Under the pieces are notes generated by a model. The model saw only the letters and a list, made by a program, of their open reading frames with translations. It did not search any database and was not told where the DNA came from. From Rotaria socialis (taxonomy: Eukaryota; Rotifera; Eurotatoria; Philodinida; Philodinidae): a stretch of DNA of 64,000 nt. Positions 1 to 12,284 of this stretch are shown here, piece by piece. The first letter of the stretch is position 1, and the number at the start of each line of letters is the position of its first letter. The DNA lies in assembly GCA_905331475.1 (NCBI GenBank), contig CAJNYU010004051.1, positions 354,160 to 418,159 of the forward strand. Direction: 5' to 3'. Made by a program: the position numbers and the translations under genes.

Positions 1-1
1 T

Positions 2-832
2 GATTGTTATATAGGTTTATATAATGGAAATATTCCAGTTGCTATTAAAACATGTTCAATATCAATCGATGAAAATGAATCAAATATATTACGTGAAAGA
101 CGAATAATGATGAATATAGTTCATCGTTATTTAATTCAATTTTATGGCTTATGTCATTTGGATAATAAACTTTGTTTAATAACTGAATATATTCGAAATG
201 GATCTCTTCTTTTTTTGGCTACAACAAGATAATATATCTGAACAAAATTGCTTCTCTCGCCGTCTTGATTTCTTTTCTTTTCAAATTTGTAATGCAATGC
301 ATTATTTTGAAAAAAAATTTATTATTCATAGAGATTTAGCAACAAGAAATTGTCTCATTGATGATTATGCCAATAGAGTGAAAATGAGCGACTTCGGTAT
401 GGCTAGGTAATTATTGAAATATTATATACAATTTTATTTAAAAGTTACTTTTATTTTAGAATTATTTCATCATCATCATCAATGATTTATGAAGAAAAAT
501 ATGATAAACCTTTTCCACTTCGTTGGTCTTCACCAGAAGTATTAATTTATCGAAAATATAGTTCAAAATATGATGTTTGGTCTTATGGAATAGTTCTGTG
601 GGAAATTCATTCACTTGATAAAATTCCTTATAAACAATCGATCTCAAATGATATTATTATTCAATTAATTAAATCTGGTCATATGTTAAACAAACCTGAA
701 TTAGCAAATCATTTTATTTGTAAACTATTAATGCTACCATGTTAGATGTATAATTCAAATGATAGACGTTCATTTTATTCTCTTAAACAAAAATTTAACA
801 AGAAAATAGATTCGAGCAATAGTCAATATTAA
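2..832 (+). pseudogene. Protein tyrosine kinase, broken C-terminal part
   Basis: This reads as the kinase domain of a protein tyrosine kinase entering from beyond the left edge. Visible are the VAIK lysine (about 38-50), the catalytic loop HRDLATRN (about 343-366), SDFGMAR, the P+1 segment FPLRWSSPE and the DVWSYGIVLWEI helix. One intron of about 50 bases (407-459) is spliced normally. Two lesions are seen. The frame changes inside a T-run at about 209-216, just after the hinge (reading NGSL before it and FWLQQDN after it). At 743-745 the invariant Trp of the C-lobe 'CW' motif is replaced by TAG, after which the same frame stays open to a natural stop at 830-832. The homopolymer shift alone could be an assembly error, but together with the nonsense codon it favours a pseudogene. 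The kinase subfamily cannot be told; an SH2 domain, if any, lies outside the window. Confidence 0.85.
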
Positions 833-1701
833 AAAGTTAATTAGTGCAATTTTATTGTTTTAAAAAAGTATTTTTTTCTTCTAAATATATTTCTACTCGT
901 AAGATAAAAATTCCTATGAAAATTAGTTTCCTATTTGAATACATATTTAACTTTTATTTTATCAAGATTCAAAAACCGTATTTAAAATTATTCTCTATGA
1001 AAGATCAAGTAAATGATTTTTTACTAAAGAATATCGAGAAAGTTTTTTGTTGTCACAAAAATTTAAAATAAAAGCCATAGAGTTTGAAAAAACTACGAAT
1101 GTTTCTAATTCTTAATTCTTTTGATAATAGAATATATGCATATATTTTTTGTATTGACAACGATCAATTTCTATGTTAAAAGGTATATAAGATTTTTAGT
1201 TAACTTCTGAATAATAATCATACAAATATAGATTTAAATAATTTGTTACTCTATGTGATACAAGTGCAAGTGAGCAACAATTCTCTTCTTAATTTATTTT
1301 CTTTTTTTTCTTCTTTCTTTTAATATAATCGACATATTGAGATGATAGACATATTTAAGCATAAACAAACACGAAAGGAAAAGAAAAGAAAATGTCGAAA
1401 TAAAACATTGAATATAATAAAACAGGATTAAAAAGAATTAAATAACAAAGAAAATCTACGATAAAATTTCATAAAACAAAGATAAAACACAAAGGAAAAT
1501 GAGTGAGATTATCAAATTCTAATACTTGTAACATGGATTGTGCAGTTTTAAAAGACGTCTTTGATGTCCGGACAACACTCACCTTTATTCGATTATCTCA
1601 ACTCATGTCTTCGTATAAATGACTGATACACAAAAAAAAAAGAAAAAAATCAAAAGAAAAGCTCACACTATATGTTTGGTCTATTGTTCAACTATAGTTT
1701 T
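833..1701. other. Intergenic, nothing recognised
   Basis: A/T-rich sequence with poly-purine and poly-pyrimidine stretches. A 75-codon open frame at 844-1071 begins with GTG, has no recognisable motif and is not called. Confidence 0.6.
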
Positions 1702-2310
1702 CTAAAAAGCAGCTGGCATATAACCATAAGGACCAGCGAAACCAGCAGTTGCTGCTGGATCATAAAAATTTGGTTGTTGATAAGGAGCAAATGCACCCTG
1801 TTGTTGTTGAAAAGCTCCACTGTTTGGATCGAAATAGGGTGTTCCTGTTTGTTGACCAGCAAAACCATAAAATGGTTGACCTTGACTTGGCAATAAACCA
1901 GCTTGTTGAGCAGCACTCAATGGCATTTGAATTGGTGGAAGAATACCACCAAATTGTGCACCAGCACCTTGTCCTTGCATATATTGTTGCATTTGAAGCA
2001 TAGCTGCTGCTTGAGCTTGCATTGCAGCTGGTGATTGAGGTGGTAATAACATTGCTTGTTGCATTGGATCAGCACCATAAAGACTTTTATTTGGACCAGA
2101 ATATTTACCATATTTACTCATTTTACCTTGAGGTGCAACTTGTCCATAACCATCAAAATAAGCAGCACCACTACCTGGAAAATATGGAGATCCTGATGTA
2201 CCAAGTAATGCTGGTGGGCCATAGCCAGATCGAGCACCTTTTGCTGATGAATTATATTCATATTTATCTGCCTTTTCAGTCTTTTCACGTTTATTTCCGA
2301 AGAGACCCAT
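1702..2310 (-). CDS. Low-complexity Q/A/G/P-rich orphan protein
   Basis: A single-exon frame of 202 residues starting at an ATG in good context (AACAATGG). The N terminus is short and charged (MGLFGNKREKTEK). The rest is Gly/Ala/Pro/Tyr-rich with scattered YG and PY motifs, a Met/Gln/Ala-rich centre (about residues 83-115) and a C-terminal Gln/Pro/Phe/Gly-rich tail. No signal peptide, membrane segment or folded domain is visible. Gly2 could in principle be N-myristoylated, but position 6 is Asn, which is not the usual Ser/Thr, so this is weak. The composition is like intrinsically disordered or prion-like proteins. I do not recognise a family. The long frame and the organised residue bias, against a very A/T-rich background, make a real gene likely. 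It is tail to tail with the broken kinase and head to tail with the V-ATPase gene. Confidence 0.7.
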   Translation of the reverse strand: MGLFGNKREKTEKADKYEYNSSAKGARSGYGPPALLGTSGSPYFPGSGAAYFDGYGQVAPQGKMSKYGKYSGPNKSLYGADPMQQAMLLPPQSPAAMQAQAAAMLQMQQYMQGQGAGAQFGGILPPIQMPLSAAQQAGLLPSQGQPFYGFAGQQTGTPYFDPNSGAFQQQQGAFAPYQQPNFYDPAATAGFAGPYGYMPAAF

Positions 2311-3165
2311 TGTTATTAAATTTTACAAAGAGAAAAAAAGAGAAAAAAAATATTCAAGATGAAAGACAAATGTATATGTGACTGTCGTCAAATATGAAAT
2401 GAAAGCGAACTGATCGAATAGAATATGTATCTATACTCATTTTCTATCCATTGAACGGGCAAAGTTATGGTTGAATAAACACATATCATTTAACAAATAA
2501 GAATAATAGACGATGGGAGAGAGAGAGCAAGAGAAAAAAAAATCTGAAAGCAACCAATCTATTTGATTTTAAATAGAAAAGAGAAAAGAGAAGAAAAGAA
2601 ACGAAAAGGATCTTTCGATTGATGACACAACACGCATTAACCAATATTTTTCCGCTTATTTCTTATTTAAAATATTGCACCATAACGCAGGTACACGGTT
2701 TTTTTTTCTTTTTTTTATCATCGGTCAACCATTATGATGAATATGTATGATGACAGCCGTGACGATACTCATATACATACGTTCATTAGGCGACGTGCTT
2801 AATGGATCGCATGTTGATATCATCTACTCTTGTTTAATGACATACATTTATTGTCACACTTCAACGAGCACCATCATCTTCAAATTTAGTTTTCATTTTC
2901 TTCTTTTTTTTCTCTTCTTCTTTTAACTATTGCAATCATCTGTTTTTTCTAATTTAATATTTATTCAATTAGATTTCATCAAAACCATAAAAGTTTTACA
3001 ATGCGAAAAGATAAAATGAACAATTTTATTTGTATTTTGTTTTTTTGTATTATTTATTAAAGAAGATCAAAAAATTGAAAAAAAAACGGCTTTGATCAAT
3101 TTTTTTGTCAAGTGTAATTAGAGAAAAAGGATTTTTTTTCTTGTAATTTTAAATATAAAAATAGT
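2311..3165. other. Intergenic/upstream region
   Basis: Upstream side of the low-complexity gene and downstream side of the V-ATPase gene. It contains purine-rich tracts (2520-2610) and T-runs at about 2699-2717. No gene is seen. Confidence 0.6.
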
Positions 3166-6100
3166 TTATGTATCGAATGGAGTTTCTTCAAGGATAGTTT
3201 TAAATGAAAATGGAACAAATGGATAACCTTCACCTTTGTAAAATTTCGATTGAAATTCAACCCTAGAATAAATAAATCAATAAATAATTCAGTTAATTCT
3301 TCTTAAACAAAAACAAGGCAAACCAATGAAGACGAAGTGCATGAAGAAAAGCTGAAAGTCCTTCCATTAAAAGTAATATAAAGACAGTTAATGTTGACCA
3401 TGGCATAAAAACAAGAAATGATGCAATACCACCCAGATAACCATTCATCGATAATCCAATTTGAAATACCATATGCCATAACACTTCAGATAATTCTAAA
3501 GTTTATTTTTATTCTATTCATGAAGACAAAATAAAAGAAAAAGATTTACTAACGAGCATGAGCCAATGATAATGCCCAAAGACGTAAATATGAAGCTGTA
3601 TGTGATATACAACCAAGAAAATATTCAATTGTATGAATACCTTGTTCAACCCATACTTCACTCATGTCAACCTAAATAAAATAAAAACAAAAAAAACATT
3701 TTATTTAATTAAAAAAAATTAAAATAAGAAAAAAAAACTAAATAAAATCAAATAATAACGGTGAGCACCTCCACTTTATTCTTTTGATGATGGAGATGTT
3801 CATCGTCAAGAAATTCTTTAGTGTTCGACTTTTGTGCATTGACGTCCAGCACGACGCCACTCTACAAATACAAAGCAGCATTTTAACTTTGATTTTTCCA
3901 ATAATAATATAAAAATAAAAGCAGCAACCATTAATTAACAAAGCTTTAAATTAATTTGTTTATAATAATGATAACCTGTTCATGATGATTATTATGAGTA
4001 TTCATTTCGATATCATTACTTGCTTGATCATTCATTGGTATTGTTGACAACTGATTGATTTTTTATTTCAAAATAAAAATATAATTAAATAAAATTGAGT
4101 AGATCAAAATAAATAATTACATTCTCTTGTTTTCTTTTTTGAAGTATTTTATAAATTGGTTTTCCTATAAGCAGCCATGGAATACAAATGACTGCAAATC
4201 CTAATAATGCTGTTTGAAGTGTTTGTTGAGAGCTATAGAATTTTGTTGAACTTGGTGGATCAGTTGGATAAGATAATAACATCATATTTATTAAATCTTT
4301 AAGAAAATTAAATTAAGAAAATAAAAATTATATAAAAACATACGAATAAGAAGTGATGGTGCTGATGTTGCATCTTTTCCTTCGTACATTGACCATTTAT
4401 AAAATATTAATATAATTAAATAGAAAAATATACAAGCTAGAAATATTATTTGTGGGAGAAATTCAACAAGTATTCCATGATAATGTCTGAAATGACTATA
4501 AATAAACAAACAAACAAATAATATTTAATAGTAAATAGTAAATAATAAAAAAGCTTACAAATGATTCCATAAACTAAGAACGACCCCAAAACCCATTTGA
4601 ATAATTCCAATAATAATAGCAAATTTCATTTTTGCTGAATTTGTAAATGTTATTTTATTTTCAGCTAATTGCCAAACAGGATCAAGACCAAATGGATATG
4701 GTGCGCCCGAATACATTTGACGATATTCACTTGTTCGACTATAATTATATGAAGTAGGCTCTAATATAACCGTATCTGATTTATTTAATGTTTCATCACT
4801 AATTTTTAATTAAAAAGAAAAGAATACATTCATGTTTTGCTTTTAAACATAATTATATATTATTTACCCAAATTTAACTCTCCATGATGATCCAAATATA
4901 TTAATGGATTTTGAAAACACATCATTATAGATAAGTCCCGTATAAATTGAAAATAATCCCATTAATAAAATAATATATCTTCCACCAAAAAAAATAGTCC
5001 AAACTTCTTGTTTTCTCCATTTATTTTTCAGTGAATTTTCTTTTAAAACCATCCAAAGAGCAAAACTAGTAACAACAAGACCGTGACCAGCATCACCAAA
5101 CATCACAGCAAATAAAAATGGAAATGTTATTAAAACAAATGGCATTGGATTTATTTCTCTGTACGTTGCAACACCATATGCATCAACTAAATTTTGAAAG
5201 CCTTGTGTAAATTTATTTAATTTATGATGTGTTGGTGGTTGTTCATCTGTTATCATTCGATTTAGTACAGATGAAACTGATCCTGAACCACTTAATTCCT
5301 TGGAAAATTTTGATTTAGTTATATTAATGACAAAAAAGAAAAAACTTACTGATCCTTTTCTTAATGCTAATTGAACGGTTTGAATTTGTGAATTTGGTGT
5401 CCAACATTCAGCAATAAGACATTTTCTTGCAACATCATTATTAAACATATTCATTGTATGATAAATGGCTTTGATTTTTTTAACTTTAATTTGCCATGTT
5501 CGAATTGTTTTCGATGTTTCTAATAAAACTCGTTGACGATGATCATGCGTTTGACGAAGAATAACATTTAAATCTTCTAAGCGTGTCATAACACCCATTG
5601 CTAATTCACGACGATCATTGGAATTTTCTGGGCAAGGATAAATATTAGCACGAAAACTAATTTTAAATAAAAAAAGAAAATTTATTTTCATTCAAATAGA
5701 AAAAATAGAAACCCTTCACAAATTTTTTGAACACGAGTTTTTAATTGTTCACCTTGAAAAAAAACAACAAATACCGTTTTATGAATTTTTTCACCCTAAA
5801 AAATCCAAGAGTTAGATTTAGGACAACATCGAATGCTAAAAACAAAACGAACAGTAAGAGGATCTTCAATCAATTGTGGAATTTCAGCTTGTTTTAAATA
5901 AACATTTCCACGACAAACTCTCCATAACATTCTTTCGAATCCATTCATTCGATCACGTGCAATAACTCCACTGAGAAATCTAAATTAAATTTATTCAATA
6001 TTTTAATTATGAAAAAATAGAAATGAAAAATAGAAAAAATAAAATTCTACCCAAGTTTCATTCCAACTGTTACTGTTGTTGAATATTGATCAACTGAATC

Positions 6101-6930
6101 GAGATTTTGTTCAAGAATATTTTCCGATGAATTCATTCCAATTTGTTGTGCCTTTTATTTTAAATAAAAAAAGAAGGTATTTTATTATTATTATTAGAAA
6201 TTTTATTCAAATCATTTTAAGACAAAATAAATCAGATTTCACTTTGATTTATTTTAATAATTACTTAGCATTGAACAATCATTATAGGAAATAAATAGCA
6301 ATAGCAAAAGAATTTCTTTTTTTTTGCAAATATAAATACATCTTGAAAAAATGCTTGTGTCATTGCTAAATTATATTTTAATTCTGTTAGTTCATTGAAA
6401 TTTCTCATGAGTGCATCAGCATTTGTATTGATTTCTTTTAATTCATGATCTAATTTATCAATAATAGCCTTAAAATAGAAATTCAAATTTGAATAAAATA
6501 ATTTCTTAATAAATCAAGAAAAAACAAACTTCGAGGTCGATCATTTCTCGAGCTTTTGGCGCATCAAGATTCTCATGTGGTTCCGTCAATGATAATTCAT
6601 CTTTTTTTATTTCACCTTCAAGAAAACCTTTGAAAAAGAAATTTATTTTAAATTAGAAACAAAAATGAATCAATAACAAACGTAGTTTTCGTTCCATTTC
6701 TTCACATCGTCGAACTTCATTAACAAATTTTCTTTGAAATGCATTTACGTTTGGATTTAACTAAATTAATATTTATTTAATAAAATTTAAAAAAAGAAAC
6801 TATAAAAATTTACATCACGAAATTGAACTATGCCTAATTCTCCTAATTCTGCTATAGTTGAATAAGCAGCATCAGGCTGTAAATACAATTGACTTAACGT
6901 CATTTCTTCACTACGAAATATTGTTGCCAT
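3166..6930 (-). CDS. ATP6V0A: V-type proton ATPase 116-kDa subunit a (V0)
   Basis: Membrane subunit a of the V-ATPase, which forms the two proton half-channels against the c-ring and anchors the stator, acidifying endomembrane compartments. The start ATG (6928-6930) opens the conserved N terminus ([14 protein letters not shown], then [12 protein letters not shown]). About a dozen exons with small introns follow: the cytosolic coiled-coil arm ([26 protein letters not shown]), then MFGDAGHG and the membrane domain. The channel arginines are both present: the one in [19 protein letters not shown] and the one in [14 protein letters not shown]. The last exon ends EETPFDT-stop at 3166. Checked junctions keep frame (for example QFRD|LNPN and LHW|VEF). 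A short hydrophilic insert rich in His/Lys/Asp lies in the loop before the last helices (about 3780-4060), a region that varies in this family. The gene appears intact. Confidence 0.95.
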
Positions 6931-7041
6931 CTTTTAACGATTTACAAATAAAAATGAGTAAAATATTTTATAAAAAGACAAAAGACAAAAGACAAAAGAA
7001 GAGATAACTATTGGCTAGATAACAACTATTTATCTTTGATT

Positions 7042-7677
7042 TTATTTAATATAAGAACAAAAATGAAGAATATTATTCTTATCATTTTTAATAGATATTT
7101 GTTGGCAAAGATTACACTTAATAAATAATATTTGTTTTGAATCATTTTCTATTAAATGACTTTTACAAAAATCTGTTAAAACTATTGAATGATTAAAACA
7201 ATTGTCTTCTTTACATTTGAATTTTTTCTTTTCATTTAATAAAGTTTTTTTTGTTTTTTCTCTTTTAAATTCTTTTAATTTATGAAATAAATAAATAAAT
7301 TGTTGCTTTGATGGTGTCGAAACTAATTGAGAATAATTTTCGAATAAATCATTTTCAAATGACATATCATTTGGATATTCAATGTTGCTTCTAACTTCAT
7401 TTTTATTCAAAATATTTGCTGATTTATTATCATTTAATAAATTAATTGATTTTATTAATTTATATGGACTAAAATCAATAGTATCTTTGTTTTTTTCTTC
7501 GCGTTCACGTTCATTATCAATGATTGTATCAAGAGATTTTATTCGTGTTGGAAGTATTGTTAATAACCATTCAGGACAAGAATTGGATTCAAAACATTTT
7601 TCACGTTTCTTTAAACATTTTATAATTAAATTTTCCATAGTTATTATCAATTGTCTTTGTTTGGGTTTCTTGTTCAT
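7042..7677 (-). CDS. Small Cys/His zinc-finger-like protein (INO80D/KANSL2-type?)
   Basis: A single open frame of about 211 residues from ATG at 7675-7677. The frame can be extended upstream only to a TTG, so the ATG is preferred. The N-terminal half is Lys/Glu/Asn-rich. The C-terminal 60 residues hold ordered Cys/His pairs: FKCKEDNC, then DFCKSH, then IKCNLC, and a final HFCSY. This resembles the C3Hc3H-type potential zinc-binding domain of KANSL2 and INO80D chromatin proteins, a resemblance seen by eye only. No membrane segment is present. It lies just upstream of the V-ATPase gene on the same strand, about 110 bases away. It could instead be an unrelated lineage-specific zinc-binding protein or the last exon of a longer gene. 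Confidence 0.55.
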   Translation of the reverse strand: MNKKPKQRQLIITMENLIIKCLKKREKCFESNSCPEWLLTILPTRIKSLDTIIDNEREREEKNKDTIDFSPYKLIKSINLLNDNKSANILNKNEVRSNIEYPNDMSFENDLFENYSQLVSTPSKQQFIYLFHKLKEFKREKTKKTLLNEKKKFKCKEDNCFNHSIVLTDFCKSHLIENDSKQILFIKCNLCQQISIKNDKNNILHFCSYIK

Positions 7678-7752
7678 AAAATTAAAAAAACTACAACAGA
7701 TGTACAAATAAGAGAACTTAACTTACATTCATTATTAACCAATAAGATATTA

Positions 7753-7786
<34 letters not shown>

Positions 7787-7787
7787 G
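7753..7787. repeat. (CT)n(TA)n compound microsatellite
   Basis: An uninterrupted CT run passes directly into a TA run. Confidence 0.9.
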
Positions 7788-8106
7788 ATGACATCAGTTG
7801 TTTTTTATTTAAAATAATTCGCTACAAAAAATAATTAGCATTTTTTTCTTGTTGAAATGAAATTGAGTCAATTTGCCATTTATTTATTAGGTAAAAGTAT
7901 TAATAAATATTTTAAAAAAAAAGTACAAAAATGATTATCTTTTATAGTTGAATTTTTAACAATAAAGAAATAAAATAAATAATTTGTTAAGGAAGGCACA
8001 CATTTGATTTTCTTTGTTATTAGAAGAAAAAAATGCGAAGATTAATATGTGTAATTTCAATTGAACAACTAAAAAAAATAGCTTGATGAGATTGTCATTA
8101 AATAGA
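7788..8106. other. Intergenic, nothing recognised
   Basis: A/T-rich spacer between the zinc-finger-like gene and the end of the DUF4200 gene. No open frame or repeat of note. Confidence 0.6.
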
Positions 8107-9949
8107 TTAAGATTTAGCTTTTTGTACAAGATCAATTCTGTATAAGATAAAATCCTTAAATAAAAAAAATTGAATTTAAATTAAAACGAAATAAATACAT
8201 GAAAGCAAAACGAAAAACTGACTTGAATTGTTCGTAATTTTTCACTTATTGTTTGATCCGTTGTTGTTGTTTTTATTTGATGAACAAGACGATAACGATC
8301 AAATAAATAATTAATACTTAATTCCAGTTGACTTATCACTGTTGTCTGGTAGAAAATAGAAAATAAAAACCTAGTATTTATCTTTTTAACTAAATGAAAC
8401 CGTTGATCTCTTCGTATCTGTTTTATTGATAAATTTTTCTTCGTTGATTGATTCAGTTTTTTGTAAATCATTTAATTTATCATGCAATTGAGCAAGACGT
8501 GTACTTAATTTAGCTATTCGAGTATTATGTTCAAGGATTAATCTTTGTAATTGATGTCGTCGTTCTTGTTTCTAATCAAACGTTTTTTCTTTAAATAAAA
8601 TTAATTTAAATCAAAGAAAAAAAACCTCTTTTGATAAATCTCGTTGTTCAAAACCTGATTTTGTTTCAACTAATGTTTGATATCTTAATATAAGGCTTTT
8701 AACACCATCTGAACCTCCTTGTAATAAACCTTTATTAAATAAAAAAAAAAAACTTTTTTTATAGTTAAAATTAAAGTATTATATTTTACCCGGTGGAAAT
8801 AATGGAATTGCTTTTTGAACAATATCAATTAAATTTGAATAGCATTTTTTTTCTTCTTTTAACTGATCGATTCTACATGAACAGGTGTTTATTTATAGTA
8901 AAAAAGAAAAAGAAAAGAAAACGAACTTCATATTAAGTAAATCAACTTCTTGTCTCAATCTATCGGCTTCAAGTCTTTTTAAAAGATAATCTCGTAATTC
9001 AAGTTGATATCGACGAATATTTGCAGAACGTTTTTCATCAAGATTATCAACAAATTTTTTAAATCCCAGATGTCTTTTATCATTCTAAATAAAAATACAA
9101 TTTCTATTTTAAAAACTAAAATTAAAATAAAACAAAAACAAGATAGACAAAACTTGTTCTTGTAGTGATAAAAGGCGAAGTTTTTTTCTTGAACAAGTTA
9201 AGAGACGTTGATGACATCGTTGACGAGTTGATATTAATTGTTGATCAATATCTTTTGAATCGATTGAAATTGATGATTGACAAACAGATGCAGTTGCACT
9301 TTGACAACGTGAAGTCGATTCACTTATACTAGTTGAACTTCTTCCATCAACTTCTGTTAAAAATATTTTTGCACTAGTTAATAATTTACGATAGAAATCT
9401 ACAGATGATTCTCCTTTTAGTTCCATCTAGAATATATTTATACATAAAAATTATCTTTTTTTTTATCTATCAATAAAAAGAACAGTGCGTGTTTTAATAT
9501 TCGCTTGCAAGAGTGTTAAATTAAAATCTTTAAATTGTCTTTTTGGCACGTCTCCACTACTCAGATAAAACTCATCATCAAGATCATTTTCTTCGGATTT
9601 AACATATTGAATTATATCAAGAATTTTATTATTTGTATTGAATTCTTTTTCTAATCGTCTTCCATCATGTAAACGAATAGCAATTAAAATTGGTTCTACT
9701 GGTTTAGATATTTGTTTCAGTCGTGGATTCGATTTCGAATGTGATGATTGTAATGATTGAGGTGGGCGAGGAATATATTCATGAGAACTTCCTATACGAG
9801 GTAACTTTTCAAACGGTGTTAAACGAGAACTTATTCGACCTTCTCTAAATTAAATTTACAATGTACGCCAGTTTTTTTTCACTAAAAGAAATAAAATTAA
9901 ATAATCACCTTTTCGATGGTGAAAGCGATCGAACATAATGAACAGACAT
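8107..9949 (-). CDS. UBX-like domain plus DUF4200 coiled-coil protein (probable ciliary)
   Basis: Multi-exon gene. ATG at 9947-9949 opens MSVHYVRSLSPSKR, followed by a Ser/Pro-rich linker. Next comes a UBX/ubiquitin-like segment: LIAIRLHDGRRLEKEF, a helix, then FYLSSGDVPKRQF and TLLQANIKTRT. The rest is coiled coil with the DUF4200 pattern of CCDC42/CFAP73/CFAP100: DKRHLGFKKFVDNLDEKR, then ELRDYLLKRLEADRLRQEV, then AIPLFPPG, then SLILRYQTLVETK. It ends LVQKAKS-stop at 8107. DUF4200 proteins act in the axoneme (modifier-of-inner-arm and similar assemblies); UBX domains bind p97/VCP. Most junctions are canonical, but the one at about 9425-9480 lacks a clean donor; GTTCTT is the best candidate, so a few residues there are uncertain. 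The UBX plus DUF4200 combination is unusual to my knowledge. Confidence 0.7.
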
Positions 9950-12284
9950 TTTCCTTGTTGATTTTTAAAAATAATAAAATAAAAAGTTTTTTTTTTTTTA
10001 TGTAAAAATAATCATATGACATTTTATTCCTTGTAATCATGGCAACATTTTCCGGATTTTTTACAGATGTCACTTTTATTTTAGTGACTGTGGCCTACAG
10101 TTAAGTAAAATTTATAATAGTAAAATAAAAATGTCTTTTCGTGATGACCACAGAAATAATGATAGTCTAAAAAAAGTAAATTAATCGAGTTAGAAATTTA
10201 TGACTTGAATATATTGATAAAAAGAAATGATTTCAAGTTCAAACTTTGATTAATTTGCTTTGAGATCATAATATTTTCACAATACAAAATTAAAAAAGAA
10301 ATGTTCTTTTTCATTGAATTGAATATAGTTAAAAACTTTAGAAAGACTTAATTTAAATAAAAATAACGAGCAACCAATTTCGAAAAGACAGAAAAACAGC
10401 TTGAGCTTGTTATCATCAATAAATTCATTTCTATTTTATCAAAGTTTCCTGTTAAAGATATTTTTTCTTTTTTAAAATTAATAAATTAATTAAATAATGT
10501 AGAAATAAATAAAAGAATAAAAAATGATTTTCCTTTTCATTAAAATACTTCCCTTTTTTATTAATGATTTGATGTAAATTAGAGTATGAGATATCTGAGT
10601 ATATTTCTACTCTTTTTTTGTTTTCTAGTCATTTTATTGAATATGGATATAGATTCGATAGATGCTATTATGAATGACTCGAGATTCCAAAGCGACATAT
10701 CGATATCGAATCATTAGATTATTTGAATCTAATTCCAAATTTAGACTTAATATTTTACTGCTCTTTCTCGAAATATATGAGACTTATTTGTAATGAACTA
10801 ACATATCTTACTAAATGATTTATTTTGATTGCTGAAAACGGTGATGAATCACTGAATATTCAACTACGTTATCAATAATCAGCCTTTTTACTGCAAAATT
10901 AATCGTTTCAATGTAAATTATGATTAATTTCTTTATACAGCAAACGCATAAATTTATTCAAAGATTTGATCACCACTAAAACCGATGAGAAAAACTTGAG
11001 AAATTTAACTATCAGACAACGTATCGTAGAATCATCCAATGTAAAACACTGTGTGACACTTAGAAGTAATTACCTTTGACTTTGTTCTTTTACTTTCTAA
11101 ATTTGTTTTTTGATTTTTTCAAGTTTGAAATTATTATTGACTTGTTAATCAAGGTAAACTAACACATGTACTTTTCTGAAAAATGAAGGAGTCATTGAAA
11201 AAGAAACATCTCATTTTAATATTTCCATTCGAAACCTCAGTGAAAATTATCGAACTAATCGATAGCTGAAAAATCTAATTTTTTGTTTTACTTCATTGGA
11301 AAAAATCTTTCGAATTGCAAGTTTTATTTCTTAAAAATTTGACAATTTCATTCGAATATTTTCGTCACTTTTCTCTACATTGTTCATGGTAAAACATTCA
11401 TTTCGACCATAATTCCGCCGAAGCAGTTTAATCTATTCTTAAATAGCCTGCTTCAGTACGTTTAAAGACTCTTTTGTGAGGCTTTTTAAAATAAATCTTA
11501 GTGTTGATTTGACTGATAAGAGAAAAACTATTAGAAAGATTAAGAAGGGAAATTATGTTGACATTTTACAGACCGGTTTTTCTTTTTTCATAGAATAAAA
11601 GAATATTCTATTTTATTGGTGAAGGTAAAAAACTTATATTTGAAGTATAATATTCAAGAAAAAACATTTGTTTTCAGATAATTTATCATAAAAATAAACT
11701 AAGAAATTGTCAATTTTGCGAATATAAATAGATGTCAAAATCGAAAAATTTGAATTAAATTAAATTTTCATATTGAGCATTAGTGTTATTTTACTGTTTT
11801 TAGAATACAAAACATAAATCATTGAGTAAATATCTCATCTAGATCAATAGAATCTATTTAACGAGATTCAGTTGTACTTCTATTCTGCTTTTTTTGATAA
11901 ATTATCTGGGATTGAATATTTTTTCTTGAATATTATATTTCAATTATAGTTTTTCGTCTTCTCGAATGAATAAGCGACGTTGAAACAATTTTTATTTTCT
12001 AAAGATTTTCTTTTTAGGAACTCATCGATTCTTTTCAATCATTAAAAAATCCGTTTGTTTTATTTTTGAAAAAATATTTTTGTTCAATTTTTAATGATAA
12101 AAGTAATTTGAAATATTCTTCAATATTTTTAATGCTGATAATTATTTAAGTTGATTCAGAATATTAAAATTATAATTAATTGACAACTGGAATAACAATT
12201 TTTATATCAAGATAAAATTATTTTTTCACGAGGAGATTTATTAAACTTTTATTTTCAATCAATAGGAGAAAACTAAATTCTGTT
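9950..12284. other. 2.3-kb gene-free stretch
   Basis: Very A/T-rich. No open frame of note on either strand, no clear terminal repeats and no RNA gene recognised. Confidence 0.6.

Noticed and set aside
844-1071. 75-codon plus-strand frame
   Set aside because: Starts with GTG, Lys/Phe/Ile composition of A/T-rich noise, no motif or splice context.
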